NCBI GenBank assembly: GCA_051652785.1
Contig: JBOFUX010000054.1
Coordinates: 1 to 64,000 of the forward strand
Reading direction: 5' to 3'
From: JAGNZR01 sp051652785
Lineage (GTDB): Bacteria > Fusobacteriota > Fusobacteriia > Fusobacteriales > Fusobacteriaceae
Length of the DNA: 64,000 bases
The notes beneath the pieces were generated by a model. That model saw only the letters and a program-made list of their open reading frames with translations, was not told the DNA's origin and did no database searches. Shown piece by piece: positions 53,780 to 63,515 of this stretch. A program made the translations under genes and the position numbers. Position 1 is the stretch's first letter. Every line of letters begins with the position of its first letter.

Positions 53780-54762
53780 ATATTATAGAATACTATTTAC
53801 TTAAAATGACATGGCTTAGTAATTGGACAGAATATTTAGTAGTAAATATTTTTGATCTTCCTATTAGTAGTAGATTCGGTGGTGCACTACATTTTTTTAT
53901 ATATGATACTATTAAAATTTTTATTCTTTTAGGTGTTTTAATATTTAGTATTAGTTATATTCAAAGTTTTTTCCCTCCAGAACGTACTAAGAAAATTTTA
54001 GGAAAAGTCAAGGGATGGAAAGGAAATTTATTGGGTGCTTTACTTGGAACTATTACTCCTTTTTGCTCTTGTTCTAGTATTCCTTTATTTATAGGTTTTA
54101 CATCAGCAGGATTACCTTTAGGAGTTACATTTTCTTTCTTAATTTCATCTCCTCTTGTTGATTTAGCTTCTTTTCTCCTGGTAAGCTCATTCTTTGGATT
54201 TAAAATTGCAATTATTTATGTTATAGTGGGTATTCTACTTGCTATTATAGGTGGACTTATTATTGATAAAATGAAAATGGAGAAATATGTTGAGGAATAT
54301 GTATTAAATATTGAAAATGTAGATATGGAACTTCAACAATTATCTTATAAAGATAGATGTTTATTTTCTAAAAATCAAGTAAAAGACATTTTTAAAAAGG
54401 TTTGGATTCCTGTAATTATTGGAGTTGGAATTGGAGCATTTATTCACAATGTTATCCCAACTGAAGTAGTTGAAAGAGTTTTGGGAGAAAATAATCCCTT
54501 TGCAGTACTTATTGCTACTTTTATAGGAGTTCCTATGTATGCCGATATTTTTGGAACACTACCAATAGCAGAAGCTTTATATTTAAAAGGTGTAGGAATT
54601 GGAACTATTTTAGCTTTTATGATGTCAGTAACAGCTCTTTCTTTTCCAGCCATGATTATGCTTAGCAAAGTTATAAAACCTAAGTTGCTAGCTCTATTTA
54701 TTGGGTATGTTACTATTGGAATATTGATTATCGGCTACTTATTTAATTATATTAATATATAG
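53776..54762 (+). CDS. Permease, DUF318/ArsP-type
   Basis: 328 residues with about 8 hydrophobic helices. The conserved TPFCSCSSIPLFIGF (near 95-109) holds paired Cys residues. The second repeat has GVPMYADIFGTLPIAEAL. ArsP-type permeases export trivalent organoarsenicals, and other family members are uncharacterised. The ArsR-type regulator and the small thioredoxin around it support metalloid or thiol-related export. The exact substrate is unknown. Confidence 0.88.
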   Translation: MNIIEYYLLKMTWLSNWTEYLVVNIFDLPISSRFGGALHFFIYDTIKIFILLGVLIFSISYIQSFFPPERTKKILGKVKGWKGNLLGALLGTITPFCSCSSIPLFIGFTSAGLPLGVTFSFLISSPLVDLASFLLVSSFFGFKIAIIYVIVGILLAIIGGLIIDKMKMEKYVEEYVLNIENVDMELQQLSYKDRCLFSKNQVKDIFKKVWIPVIIGVGIGAFIHNVIPTEVVERVLGENNPFAVLIATFIGVPMYADIFGTLPIAEALYLKGVGIGTILAFMMSVTALSFPAMIMLSKVIKPKLLALFIGYVTIGILIIGYLFNYINI

Positions 54763-54778
54763 ATACTAGGAGGAAATT

Positions 54779-55015
54779 ATGGAAATTAAAGTTTTAGGTG
54801 GATGTTGTAAAAAGTGTGATGTTTTAATAGATTATGTTAATGAATCATTAGCGGAGTTAGGTATAAATGCCAACGTTGAAAAAATAACTGATTTCATTCA
54901 ACTTGCTAAATTAGGTGTTATGAAAACTCCTGGAATAGTTATTGATGGTAAAATTATTTTTTCTGGAAGAATGGCAGAAAAAAAAGAAGTAAAAGAAATT
55001 TTAGCTAAATATTAA
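54779..55015 (+). CDS. Small thioredoxin-fold (redox-active disulfide) protein
   Basis: 78 residues. The active site GGCCKKCDVL (C-x-x-C preceded by a further Cys, residues 9-13) lies at the start of a minimal thioredoxin fold with a cis-Pro loop KTPGIVID. This Thioredoxin_3-type protein often follows ArsP/DUF318 permease genes. It may reduce or hand over the transported metalloid. It has an AGGAGG site 16 bases after the permease stop. Confidence 0.9.
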   Translation: MEIKVLGGCCKKCDVLIDYVNESLAELGINANVEKITDFIQLAKLGVMKTPGIVIDGKIIFSGRMAEKKEVKEILAKY

Positions 55016-55095
55016 AAAAAATTTATATCATATTTAAAAAATAAGATAGCTCATAAAATTTTATTAAAACAAAATACTAAAAAATGGAAATAAAT

Positions 55096-55145
55096 AAATA
55101 AATAAATTAGAGCAGTTACTAATAACTGCTCTAATTTATTTATTT
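55096..55145. terminator. Strong bidirectional terminator
   Basis: An 18-bp perfect stem (55101-55118 with 55123-55140, CTAA loop) extends into flanking A/T runs. It separates the plus-strand metalloid operon from the minus-strand sugar operon. Confidence 0.85.
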
Positions 55146-55196
55146 TACTTTAAAAATTATTTTTATCTTATTAGTATAATATTGTGTTTTCTAATC

Positions 55197-56117
55197 CTAA
55201 ATCTTTAAATCTATACATTGCCATTTTTCCATCCTTTTATATATATCATTTAATTCAGGAATTGATTCTCTTCCTCCTATTTTTTCAACAGATAAAGAAG
55301 CACATACTGAAGAAAATTTTATAGTCTTATCAAATTCAAAGTTATTACTTAAAGCATAAACAAATGCCCCATGAAAAATATCTCCAGCCCCTGTTGTATC
55401 AATAGCTTTAGTTGGAAATGCAGGATGAATGTATATTTTTTCATTCTTTTTATAAAGACACCCTTTTTCCCCAAGAGTAATTATTAAAATTTTCTTATTT
55501 AATTTTTCTAGTTGTAAAAATACTTCTTCATAGTTATTTGGAGTTAGTTTTTCAACTTTTGCATACTCACATGCAAAATCTTCTGAGCTAATAAGATAAT
55601 CAACTTTACTTGCAAGCTCAACAGTTTCTTCTTTATAAGTTCCTGCATCTAAAATTGTTGTAGATGTTTTAAATTCTTTTAAACATAATCTTGCTAACTC
55701 TATTTCATGCCCATCAAATAAAATAAACTTTGGTTTTTCTTTATACTTTATTTTATAATTTTCAGGAATTTTATTTTTTTTTCTATGATTTAAAATAGTT
55801 CGACTCCCATTAAAAATATTAGTTATAATCATACTACAAGGAGTCATATATTTATCATTCACAATACTATTTATTAAATTGACTCCTACAGATTCTAGTT
55901 CTCGTATAATTAGTTCTCCATAAATATCTTTTCCTAAAGTAGTTATATAAGATACCTTCTCTTTATATTTTCCAAGAAGGAAAGAGGCGTTTCCTGTAGG
56001 ACCTCCTCCCATCATTTTTGTTTCATTTACTTTATATTTTTTATTTTCTACCGGATATTCTTTCATAAGATAGGTTATATCACAAGCAGAATGCCCTACA
56101 CACAATATTTTTTTCAT
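55197..56117 (-). CDS. PfkB-family carbohydrate kinase
   Basis: 306 residues from the ATG at 56117, two bases after the EIIC stop. An upstream in-frame ATG at 56138 lies inside EIIC. Ribokinase-family features are the N-terminal GGGPTGNAS substrate loop and the C-terminal DTTGAGDIFHGAF with the catalytic Asp and anion hole. It phosphorylates a sugar or nucleoside with ATP. As last gene of the PTS operon it may phosphorylate the imported sugar phosphate a second time, but the substrate cannot be told from sequence. Confidence 0.9.
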   Translation of the reverse strand: MKKILCVGHSACDITYLMKEYPVENKKYKVNETKMMGGGPTGNASFLLGKYKEKVSYITTLGKDIYGELIIRELESVGVNLINSIVNDKYMTPCSMIITNIFNGSRTILNHRKKNKIPENYKIKYKEKPKFILFDGHEIELARLCLKEFKTSTTILDAGTYKEETVELASKVDYLISSEDFACEYAKVEKLTPNNYEEVFLQLEKLNKKILIITLGEKGCLYKKNEKIYIHPAFPTKAIDTTGAGDIFHGAFVYALSNNFEFDKTIKFSSVCASLSVEKIGGRESIPELNDIYKRMEKWQCIDLKI

Positions 56118-56118
56118 T

Positions 56119-57492
56119 TTAATGTTCTTCCTTTGCATTTATTACTTTTATTTTTTTTTGAGAGAGCGATATTAAAATCATAAAGACAACTAAAGCTAAA
56201 ATTATTGCATAAATTCCTGGAATTTTATAATTTTCCCCAACCTTACCAATAATAATTCCAAGAACTCCAAAATCTATATCGCCGAAAGTTGTATTTTGAA
56301 ACCCTATTCCGCCAAGTACAGGAAGTAAAAGTGCAGGTAAGAAAGATAAAAATAATCCATTGATAAAAGAACCTACAATAGCACCTTTTTTACCCCCAGT
56401 TGCATTTCCATATATCCCAGCTGTTGCTCCACAGAAAAAATGAGGTACAAGTCCAGGTATTATAAGAACAGCTCCCACAGATCCAAGAATAAACATTCCT
56501 AATATGCCACCTACAAAAGAAAATAAAAATCCTATAATTACAGCATTAGGAGCATAGGTGAAAAATACTGCACAGTCAACTGCTGGAATCGAGTTTTTTA
56601 TAACTTTTTGTGATATACCTTGAAAAGCTGGAATAAGTTCAGATAAAATCATTCTTACACCACTATAAACAATTGTAACACCAACAGCAAAACTAAGAGC
56701 AGAAGTTACCGAAAATACAATATAATTTTTTCCGCTTGAAAGTTCTTCTACAAAAGCTGGTCCTGCTGCTACTGCCGCTACGATATAAAATATTAGCATA
56801 GTTATTGCAGTTGAAATTGTTGTATCTCTTAAAAAATTTAGTTTTTCAGGTATTTTTATATTTTCTGTACTATCCTCAGGATTTCCAATTTTCCCACCAA
56901 TATATGCAGAGATATAGTACCCAATAGAGCCAAAATGTCCCATAGCTATCCCATCATCATCAGTGACTAAATCTGTATACTTTTGTCCGATAGCTGGAGA
57001 TATTGCTGACCACATTCCAAGAAAAAGACCGCCAACTAACACAAGTAGTGAACCTTGAAATCCAATTTTAGCAAGGACAGCTGAAAACATACAAGCTAAA
57101 AAAAAACTATGATGACCTGTTAAAAAAATATATTTAAATTTTGTAAATCTAGCTATTAAAATATTTATCACAAGACCTGCCACTAATATAAACATAGTTT
57201 CTTTTCCTAAAACTTTTTGAGCTATTGAGACTATAGCTTCGTTATTGGGAACAACTCCCGTTATATTAAATCCTTGTTCTATCATTTTTCCTAGGTATTC
57301 TAAATTTTTAACAATAAAATCTGCTCCTGCTCCAAGCATTATAAACCCCAATATAGGTTTTAATGTTCCAACTATTAATTTATTTATAGGTTTTTTTAAC
57401 GCTAAAAGCCCAATTAAAGACATTAGTCCTAATATAAATGCTGGATTAGTTAAAATATCATTCCCTATTATTTGTAACCATCTCATTAACAT
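56119..57492 (-). CDS. PTS EIIC, ascorbate (UlaA/SgaT) family
   Basis: 457 residues with about 11 hydrophobic helices. The segments PILGFIMLGAGADFIVKNL and LTGHHSFFLACMFSAVL are typical of the ascorbate-galactitol PTS superfamily EIIC, and the C-terminus holds GVLGIIIGKVG. It carries the sugar across the inner membrane while it is phosphorylated by EIIB. The start has AAGGAGG 7 bases upstream. Separate EIIB and EIIA genes precede it. Ascorbate is only the family's best-known substrate. Confidence 0.9.
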   Translation of the reverse strand: MLMRWLQIIGNDILTNPAFILGLMSLIGLLALKKPINKLIVGTLKPILGFIMLGAGADFIVKNLEYLGKMIEQGFNITGVVPNNEAIVSIAQKVLGKETMFILVAGLVINILIARFTKFKYIFLTGHHSFFLACMFSAVLAKIGFQGSLLVLVGGLFLGMWSAISPAIGQKYTDLVTDDDGIAMGHFGSIGYYISAYIGGKIGNPEDSTENIKIPEKLNFLRDTTISTAITMLIFYIVAAVAAGPAFVEELSSGKNYIVFSVTSALSFAVGVTIVYSGVRMILSELIPAFQGISQKVIKNSIPAVDCAVFFTYAPNAVIIGFLFSFVGGILGMFILGSVGAVLIIPGLVPHFFCGATAGIYGNATGGKKGAIVGSFINGLFLSFLPALLLPVLGGIGFQNTTFGDIDFGVLGIIIGKVGENYKIPGIYAIILALVVFMILISLSQKKIKVINAKEEH

Positions 57493-57510
57493 TTTTTCCT
57501 CCTTGTATTT

Positions 57511-57786
57511 TTATTTTATAAGACTTTTAATTATCGCTAGTATATCTTCTCTAATTTTTTTCTTATTTGTATAACTTCTTATTGAAGCTGTTTTTATTGT
57601 TGTTATTTGATCTGCTAACTCCTTAATTGTTACAATTAAATCTACATCTTTTCCCATAACTGAATTAAAATCACAAGAATTTATATTTGCTTTAATTCCC
57701 TCTTCTTCACAAATTTCTTCAATTTTCATAGCACACATTAAACTACTACCAATTCCATTACCACATACAGTTAATATTTTTATCAT
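57511..57786 (-). CDS. PTS EIIB, ascorbate/lactose-type
   Basis: 91 residues. The phospho-Cys loop is LTVCGNGIGSSLMCAMKIE (Cys8). It receives phosphate from EIIA and gives it to the sugar bound by EIIC. It lies 18 bases after EIIA and 18 bases before EIIC in the operon. Confidence 0.93.
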   Translation of the reverse strand: MIKILTVCGNGIGSSLMCAMKIEEICEEEGIKANINSCDFNSVMGKDVDLIVTIKELADQITTIKTASIRSYTNKKKIREDILAIIKSLIK

Positions 57787-57804
57787 TTTTATCCCCTCCT
57801 TAAT

Positions 57805-58230
57805 TTATAAAAAACTTAATATTTCACTTTCACTAGATGAATTTGATATTTTTTTTATAATTTCTTCATCATCTATTACATTTGATAATTTTTTCAAAAT
57901 ATTTATATGAGAAGTACTATCTTTTGATGCTAACATAAATATAAGATTTATTTTTTCTTGATCCTCAAAAAAAATAACACCTTCCTTTATTACTAGGAGA
58001 GAAAGACTTGTTTCAAGAGAGCCATCTTCTGGTCTAGCATGGGGCATAGCCACTCCATCAGTTAGTATAATATAACTTCCAAATTTTTCAATATTTTTAA
58101 TGCAAGATTCAATATATCTTTTTTCAATTTTATTTTTAGATAAAAGAATCTCTCCAGCTTGCTCAACTCCCTCTCTCCAATTATTTACTTTGCTAACTAT
58201 CGAGATATTGTTTTTCAAATTTAATTTCAT
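57805..58230 (-). CDS. PTS EIIA, fructose/mannitol-type
   Basis: 141 residues. The phosphorylated His is in DGVAMPHARPEDG (near residue 68). It passes phosphate from HPr to EIIB. Its start lies about 105 bases after the regulator gene's stop, beyond a hairpin, so it may be the first structural gene of a regulated transcript. Confidence 0.93.
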   Translation of the reverse strand: MKLNLKNNISIVSKVNNWREGVEQAGEILLSKNKIEKRYIESCIKNIEKFGSYIILTDGVAMPHARPEDGSLETSLSLLVIKEGVIFFEDQEKINLIFMLASKDSTSHINILKKLSNVIDDEEIIKKISNSSSESEILSFL

Positions 58231-58321
58231 AGAATACCAACCTTTTAGATATTTTTTAGTATATTAGAATTATATTATAGTAAATTAATAATTGAAAGAG
58301 TCTAGTTTTTTATTTTTTTCC

Positions 58322-58350
58322 AAAAAAAAAAGCCCCCTAGTTGGGGAGTT
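58322..58350 (-). terminator. Hairpin overlapping the regulator's stop
   Basis: On the minus strand TCCCC-AACTA-GGGGG followed by C and ten T's forms a short G+C-rich hairpin. The PRD regulator's TAG stop (58339-58337) lies inside it. It would end the regulator's transcript or act as an antitermination point before the PTS genes. Confidence 0.65.
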
Positions 58351-60376
58351 CTTTTTTTAATATATTAATCATTTCAGAAATTTTTTTTACTTTTTTTATT
58401 TTATCTAGAATTCCTTCTTTATTAAATAAATCCACCAAATTCATAAAAAATTCTAAATGTTCTTTATTGTCTTTTGATGAAAAAAGAACAAAAATTGAAA
58501 CCAGTTCACCACTAGGAAATAAAACCGGTTTATTTAATGTTATAATTGAAAATCCTGTTTCTTTTACTTTTCCAGTTGTTCTGGCATGAGGAAAAGCAAC
58601 TTGAGGAGCAAGTATAATATAACTTCCAAATTCCTCTATTATTTTTATAGAATCTTCTATGTATTCTTGCTCTATAATATTTTCTTTTATTAGTAAAGAT
58701 CCTATTTTCTCTATAGCTTCTTTCCAATCTTTAGCAGTTTCATTTAGCAGAATTCTTTGATTATTTAGGTAGTCAAAAATTGTATTTTTTTTATGAATTA
58801 TATCGTCTACCAAAAATTCATCCAAAAGTTCCTTTAATTCTTTTTTTAGTTTTTTTTCATTAAGCTCATTAGAATTTCTTTTAATTACCTGTACTAAACT
58901 ATCCATAGATATTTTTTTATTATTTTTTAAAATACCATAACTTTCAATTTTTCTTTTATCTTCTTCTGACAAAATAGAATTAAGTTTTATAATAGGTTTA
59001 GAGGTGATACTTTTTTCAATATCTACAGTGCTTAAAATTATATCTATCTTTTCTTTTCTAAGAATTGATTCAATAAGATATTTTGGAATTATATCTATTA
59101 TAATTACATTGTAGTATTGTTTTATTTTCTGGGCTAAAAGATTGGAAGTTCCATATCCAGAACTACAAACTAGAAGAATTTTTATTTTTTCATTTTTTAT
59201 TATATTTCTATCCATAGCAGCTTTAAAATGAATAACCAAAAAAGCAATTTCATCTTCTGTAAATTTAATATTCATTGAATTTTCAAGTTTTTTTATAATA
59301 TTTTTAACTATCTTAAAAAGAGAGGGATAACTTTCTATAACTTCTTTATAAATAGAATTTTCAAGAATTATATTATTTTTTATTCTATATATAGTGGGCT
59401 TTATATGATTTAAAAGTCCCTCTAAAAGTAATTTATCTTGAGATATGTCTTCTTTTATTTCTTTATTAAACTCTAGTATTAACTCTTTTATTATAATTTC
59501 CATTTCTACCCAGTTGTCATAATAGGAATAATTCAAATTATAAGTATTACTTCCTAAAAAATAATCAGTTATTTTTAAATATTCAAATCTACTAAGTTCA
59601 ATTTCGTACCATTCCTCAAGAATTGGAGAACTTTTTTTTACAGCTTTATATTCTTTGGTTTGGGATAAAAAAATCTCATTTTTTATACTTTCAATAATAT
59701 AACTTCTTTTAGACATATATAAACTTATTTTTAAATATTTAAAAATAATGTCATAAGCTTCATCAGAAATTATTATTTTCATAAGTTTTTGGCAGTAATT
59801 TATAAATTTTTTAATTCCCTCTCCATTAATCGTATTTAAAACTAATTTTTCAATTTTATTTTTTAGATAAAGAGAGTTTTTATTAGAAATTATATTTAAA
59901 ATTTTTAAAAGATTTTCTCTTATATTTTCCTCTTTTCCAACAAGCTGTAATCCTTTTTTATGTTGAATTTCTAAAGTTAAATTATATCTTATTAAAAATT
60001 TTTTTACATCTTTAAGGTGACCTTTAACGGTCGTTTTACCTATATTTAATTCTTCAGAAATTTTTCTCTGATTTATTTCTCTATTTAAAAGAATAATTAA
60101 TATTATATATATTTCTCTTTCTTCTGAAGTAGGAGAAAAATTATTGTTATCTTCTAAAAGCATTAAAATTTCATTTAAATCAAAATATTTTAAAACATCT
60201 TTTTCTATTTCTATTTTTTTATAATGATTCAATGAAAGATATTCGTTAAGTTTTTCTAGCTCCATTCTAACATTTTTTTGTGTTAAATGTACTGCATTAG
60301 CTATATTTTTTAACGTTATTTCATTATTATTTTTTAGAATAAAAGTAAGAATATCAATAAATCTAATAGGTAGCAT
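58337..60376 (-). CDS. PRD-containing transcriptional regulator (MtlR/LicR type)
   Basis: 679 residues. In order: an HTH (1-60, NIANAVHLTQKNVRMELEKL), a second HTH near 100 (KISEELNIGKTTVKGHLKDV) and two PTS regulation domains (about 180-390, second with VIHFKAAMD). An EIIB-like domain with phospho-Cys follows (ILLVCSSGYGTSNLLAQKI, near 405), then a C-terminal EIIA-like domain with phospho-His (VAFPHARTTGK, near 600). Such proteins activate PTS operons according to the phosphorylation state of these sites. It sits directly upstream of EIIA-EIIB-EIIC-kinase and is their likely activator. Confidence 0.9.
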   Translation of the reverse strand: MLPIRFIDILTFILKNNNEITLKNIANAVHLTQKNVRMELEKLNEYLSLNHYKKIEIEKDVLKYFDLNEILMLLEDNNNFSPTSEEREIYIILIILLNREINQRKISEELNIGKTTVKGHLKDVKKFLIRYNLTLEIQHKKGLQLVGKEENIRENLLKILNIISNKNSLYLKNKIEKLVLNTINGEGIKKFINYCQKLMKIIISDEAYDIIFKYLKISLYMSKRSYIIESIKNEIFLSQTKEYKAVKKSSPILEEWYEIELSRFEYLKITDYFLGSNTYNLNYSYYDNWVEMEIIIKELILEFNKEIKEDISQDKLLLEGLLNHIKPTIYRIKNNIILENSIYKEVIESYPSLFKIVKNIIKKLENSMNIKFTEDEIAFLVIHFKAAMDRNIIKNEKIKILLVCSSGYGTSNLLAQKIKQYYNVIIIDIIPKYLIESILRKEKIDIILSTVDIEKSITSKPIIKLNSILSEEDKRKIESYGILKNNKKISMDSLVQVIKRNSNELNEKKLKKELKELLDEFLVDDIIHKKNTIFDYLNNQRILLNETAKDWKEAIEKIGSLLIKENIIEQEYIEDSIKIIEEFGSYIILAPQVAFPHARTTGKVKETGFSIITLNKPVLFPSGELVSIFVLFSSKDNKEHLEFFMNLVDLFNKEGILDKIKKVKKISEMINILKKELPN

Positions 60377-60482
60377 TTTTATCTCCTTTTCATTATAAAA
60401 AATTTTTAATATATTTTTTTATTATTTAAATAGAATAAATATATCACGATATTAAATAATTATATTTAGGAAACTAGATTCG

Positions 60483-60540
60483 AAAATAGGATAGCTATAC
60501 TTTAGATAATCTAATCTAAAATATAACTATCCTATTTTTA
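60483..60540. terminator. Intrinsic terminator after mnmE
   Basis: A long stem of about 22-25 bp pairs AAAATAGGATAG(C/T)TATA at 60483 with its complement ending at 60538 around a short loop. It lies 12 bases after the mnmE stop and closes the rnpA-mnmE string. Confidence 0.8.
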
Positions 60541-60551
60541 TCATATAATCC

Positions 60552-61919
60552 TTACTTTCCAACACAGAAATTTTTGAAAATATGATCAAGTAAATCTTCG
60601 CTACTTATTTCCCCTGTTACTTCTGATAAAGAATCCAGTGCTTCTTTAAGATCAACAGCTATTAAATCCATGGGAAGTCCCGCTTCAATTATTTCAAATA
60701 TGCTTATAATAGCATCTTTAGTTTTTTCTAAAGCAGATTTATGTCTAACATTAGTAAGAATTATCTTTTGTGAATTATCTTCTAGCTCTCCCTTAATAAC
60801 GTAGGAATATATTTTATTTTCCATTTCTTCTATTCCTACGTTTTCCTTAGCCGATATTTCTATCCAATTGTTAACTTTATTTAAAACACTTAAATCTGCA
60901 ATTTTTGATAAATCTATTTTATTCACAATCCCAATTACATTATTTACTTTTATTTGATCATGAATTCTAAAATCCTCTTCAGTTAATTCAGAAGAACCAT
61001 CTATTACAAATAATACTAAATCAGCATTGTCTATTAAATTTTTAGATTTTTCAACACCAATATGTTCTACTATATCAGTAGTTTTTCTTATTCCTGCAGT
61101 ATCAACTAATATAAGAGGAATTCCTTTTAGGTTTATAACCTCTTCTATAACATCTCTAGTTGTTCCAGGAACATGAGTAACGATTGCTCTTTCTTCTCTT
61201 AATACTGAGTTTAAAAGACTAGATTTTCCTACATTAGGTTTTCCTACAATTGCAGTTTTTATTCCTTCTTTGATAATTTTTCCTTTATTATAAGATGAAA
61301 TTAATTTATCTGCTGTTTCCATTACCACTTTTAAATTATCTACTAAATTAACTGGTAATGGATCGTCTATTCCTTCTTCAGGATAATCAAGAACCACATT
61401 TATGTGGGCCGCAACATCTAAAAGTAATAGTTTTAAACAAGCTATTTGCTCTTTTAAATCCCCTCTCAGTTGATTTAAAGATAAAGATACACTTCTTTCT
61501 GTTTTTCCGTGAATTATATCAATAATAGCTTCAGCTTGAGTTAAATCAATTCTTCCATTCAAAAAAGCTCTTCTTGTAAATTCACCTATTTCAGCATGTC
61601 TAGCACCGTGTCTTAAAACAACTTCCAATACTTTTTCTGTTATAACAAATCCACCGTGGCAATTAATTTCTACAATATCTTCCTTTGTGTATGTTTTAGG
61701 TCCTTTTAATATAGAAACCATAACTTCATCTACTATTTCGTTATTATTGTGTATATGACCATAATTAATTGTAAATCCTTTTATATCTTTTATATCTTTT
61801 CCAGATTTTGGGTTAAATATTTTGCTTAAAATTTCAAATGAATTTTTTCCTGAAATTCTAATTATACTTATTCCACCTTCTCCTCTTGGAGTAGATATAG
61901 CTGCGATTGTGTCAAACAT
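60552..61919 (-). CDS. mnmE: tRNA modification GTPase
   Basis: 455 residues. It has an N-terminal folate-binding domain (TIAAISTPRGEGGISIIRISG), a helical domain and an inserted GTPase domain with G1 GKPNVGKSSLLN, G3 DTAGIR and G4 NKID. The C-terminal FCVGK carries the family's conserved Cys. With MnmG it makes the wobble-uridine modification. It begins one base after jag. MnmG is not adjacent here as it often is. Confidence 0.97.
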   Translation of the reverse strand: MFDTIAAISTPRGEGGISIIRISGKNSFEILSKIFNPKSGKDIKDIKGFTINYGHIHNNNEIVDEVMVSILKGPKTYTKEDIVEINCHGGFVITEKVLEVVLRHGARHAEIGEFTRRAFLNGRIDLTQAEAIIDIIHGKTERSVSLSLNQLRGDLKEQIACLKLLLLDVAAHINVVLDYPEEGIDDPLPVNLVDNLKVVMETADKLISSYNKGKIIKEGIKTAIVGKPNVGKSSLLNSVLREERAIVTHVPGTTRDVIEEVINLKGIPLILVDTAGIRKTTDIVEHIGVEKSKNLIDNADLVLFVIDGSSELTEEDFRIHDQIKVNNVIGIVNKIDLSKIADLSVLNKVNNWIEISAKENVGIEEMENKIYSYVIKGELEDNSQKIILTNVRHKSALEKTKDAIISIFEIIEAGLPMDLIAVDLKEALDSLSEVTGEISSEDLLDHIFKNFCVGK

Positions 61920-61920
61920 A

Positions 61921-62754
61921 TTATTCTCCTAATTTTTTTCTTCTTATAACTATATATCTTTTAGGATCTTTTCCCTCACTAAAAGTATCTAACTCTGGAT
62001 ATTGATTAATTATTTCATGAATTATCTTTCTTTCTTTTGGCGGCATACTATTAAGTCTTATAACTTTATTTGTATTAATAGCTTTTTCTGCCATTTTTCT
62101 TGCAAGCTCTCTTAGCGTATCATTTCTTTTTTCTTTAAACCCTTCAACATCAACATCAATTCTACATTCTTTTATCATAGAATTGAGAAGATATTCAAAA
62201 CTATTTAGTGTTTTCCCTTTTTTTCCAATAATAATTCCATTATCATTACCATAAAGATTAACTACATAATATTTTCCATCTTTAGTTGTAACATCACATT
62301 TTAAATCTAAATTCATATTTGATAATAATGTTTTTGTTTTTTCTAATATTAAGGTAATTTTATCTTTTTTTAGTTTTTGTGTATCTTCAGAAAAATCTTT
62401 TTTTAATTCCTGAGTTTCTTTTTTTATATCTATTTTTTCATTATAAGTCTCTTTTAATTTTTTTTCTTTTGACAAATTATCCTCAGTTGTCAATTTACTT
62501 CTTTCTTTTATTAGTTTTTCCTCTTTTATTGATTTTTCTTTTTTTATATCTTCTTTTTTATAATTTTCTACTTTTCGATTTTTATCTATTGTTATTTCAT
62601 ATATACCTTCTTTATTAAATAACCCTAAAAAAGATTTACTTTTTTGCTTTTCTACAACTTGAACAAGGTCTTCAGAGCTAGCGTCTAAAATATTTAAGGC
62701 TCTTAAAACTGCGGCTTCTTTTGTCATTGCTTTTATTTCAATTGTATTTTGCAT
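61921..62754 (-). CDS. jag: Jag/KhpB RNA-binding protein
   Basis: 277 residues. It has a Jag-N domain (about 1-50, TKEAAVLRALNILDASSEDL), a Lys/Glu-rich charged linker (about 60-135), a KH domain (IIGKKGKTLNSFEYLLN) and a C-terminal R3H domain (NSMPPKERKIIHEIINQYP). It binds RNA and affects cell division or envelope growth in studied species. It is placed between yidC (one base away) and mnmE, its usual position. Confidence 0.93.
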   Translation of the reverse strand: MQNTIEIKAMTKEAAVLRALNILDASSEDLVQVVEKQKSKSFLGLFNKEGIYEITIDKNRKVENYKKEDIKKEKSIKEEKLIKERSKLTTEDNLSKEKKLKETYNEKIDIKKETQELKKDFSEDTQKLKKDKITLILEKTKTLLSNMNLDLKCDVTTKDGKYYVVNLYGNDNGIIIGKKGKTLNSFEYLLNSMIKECRIDVDVEGFKEKRNDTLRELARKMAEKAINTNKVIRLNSMPPKERKIIHEIINQYPELDTFSEGKDPKRYIVIRRKKLGE

Positions 62755-62755
62755 A

Positions 62756-63427
62756 TTAAATCATTCTCTCCCCTCTTTTTATAATCCAGTATTGTTGAAT
62801 TATACCAGCTAAACTTGAAACAACCCAATAAAGTTGTAATCCTCCAGGCATTTTATATGATATAAATATCATCATTACAGGAAAAATATACATCATATTT
62901 TTCATTTGAGGATTTGAATCTCCAGAACCTGTTAGTTTTTGTTGTAAAAAAGATAAAGCTCCATTTAGTAACGGAAATACATAATAAGGATCAGGTGATC
63001 CTAGGGATAACCATAAAAATGACGAAGTTGATGGTATCGTTGGTAAGTGAACAAATGGATATACAACTTCTCCTGCTTGTGATATTATTTCAGGATTAGT
63101 TCTTAATACTCCAAATAAAGCAAATAAAATTGGCATCTGAATTAATAAAGGTAAACAACCGCCTGCTGGATTTATTTTTTTCTCTTTATATAATTCCATA
63201 GTTTTTTGTTGTACAAGCTTAGGTTCATCTTTATATTTTGCTTTTAATTTTTCTATTTCTGGTTGAATTTCTTTCATTGCTCTCATTGATTTATCTTGTT
63301 TTAATGTTAAAGGTAAAGTTACTATTTTGGTTAAAATCGTTATTCCTATAATAGCTAAACCAAAGTTTCCTGTAAAATTGTATAATCCCGTTAATATTTT
63401 TGCTAATAAGTCATACAAAAAATTCAT
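62756..63427 (-). CDS. yidC: Membrane protein insertase YidC (short Oxa1 type)
   Basis: 223 residues, lacking the large periplasmic domain of proteobacterial YidC. Features are LAIIGITILTKIVTLPLTLKQ with the conserved Arg/Lys environment, NPAGGCLPLLIQMPILFALFGVLR and the final helix with GGLQLYWVVSS. It inserts proteins into the inner membrane. No lipoprotein signal Cys is seen at the N-terminus. Confidence 0.95.
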   Translation of the reverse strand: MNFLYDLLAKILTGLYNFTGNFGLAIIGITILTKIVTLPLTLKQDKSMRAMKEIQPEIEKLKAKYKDEPKLVQQKTMELYKEKKINPAGGCLPLLIQMPILFALFGVLRTNPEIISQAGEVVYPFVHLPTIPSTSSFLWLSLGSPDPYYVFPLLNGALSFLQQKLTGSGDSNPQMKNMMYIFPVMMIFISYKMPGGLQLYWVVSSLAGIIQQYWIIKRGERMI

Positions 63428-63515
63428 TTTATTCCTCCATATTATATCTAAATTTATAATTTATTTTTTAATTTTAATCAAATATCAAATCTACTACTAT
63501 CAAAAAATTAAAAAA

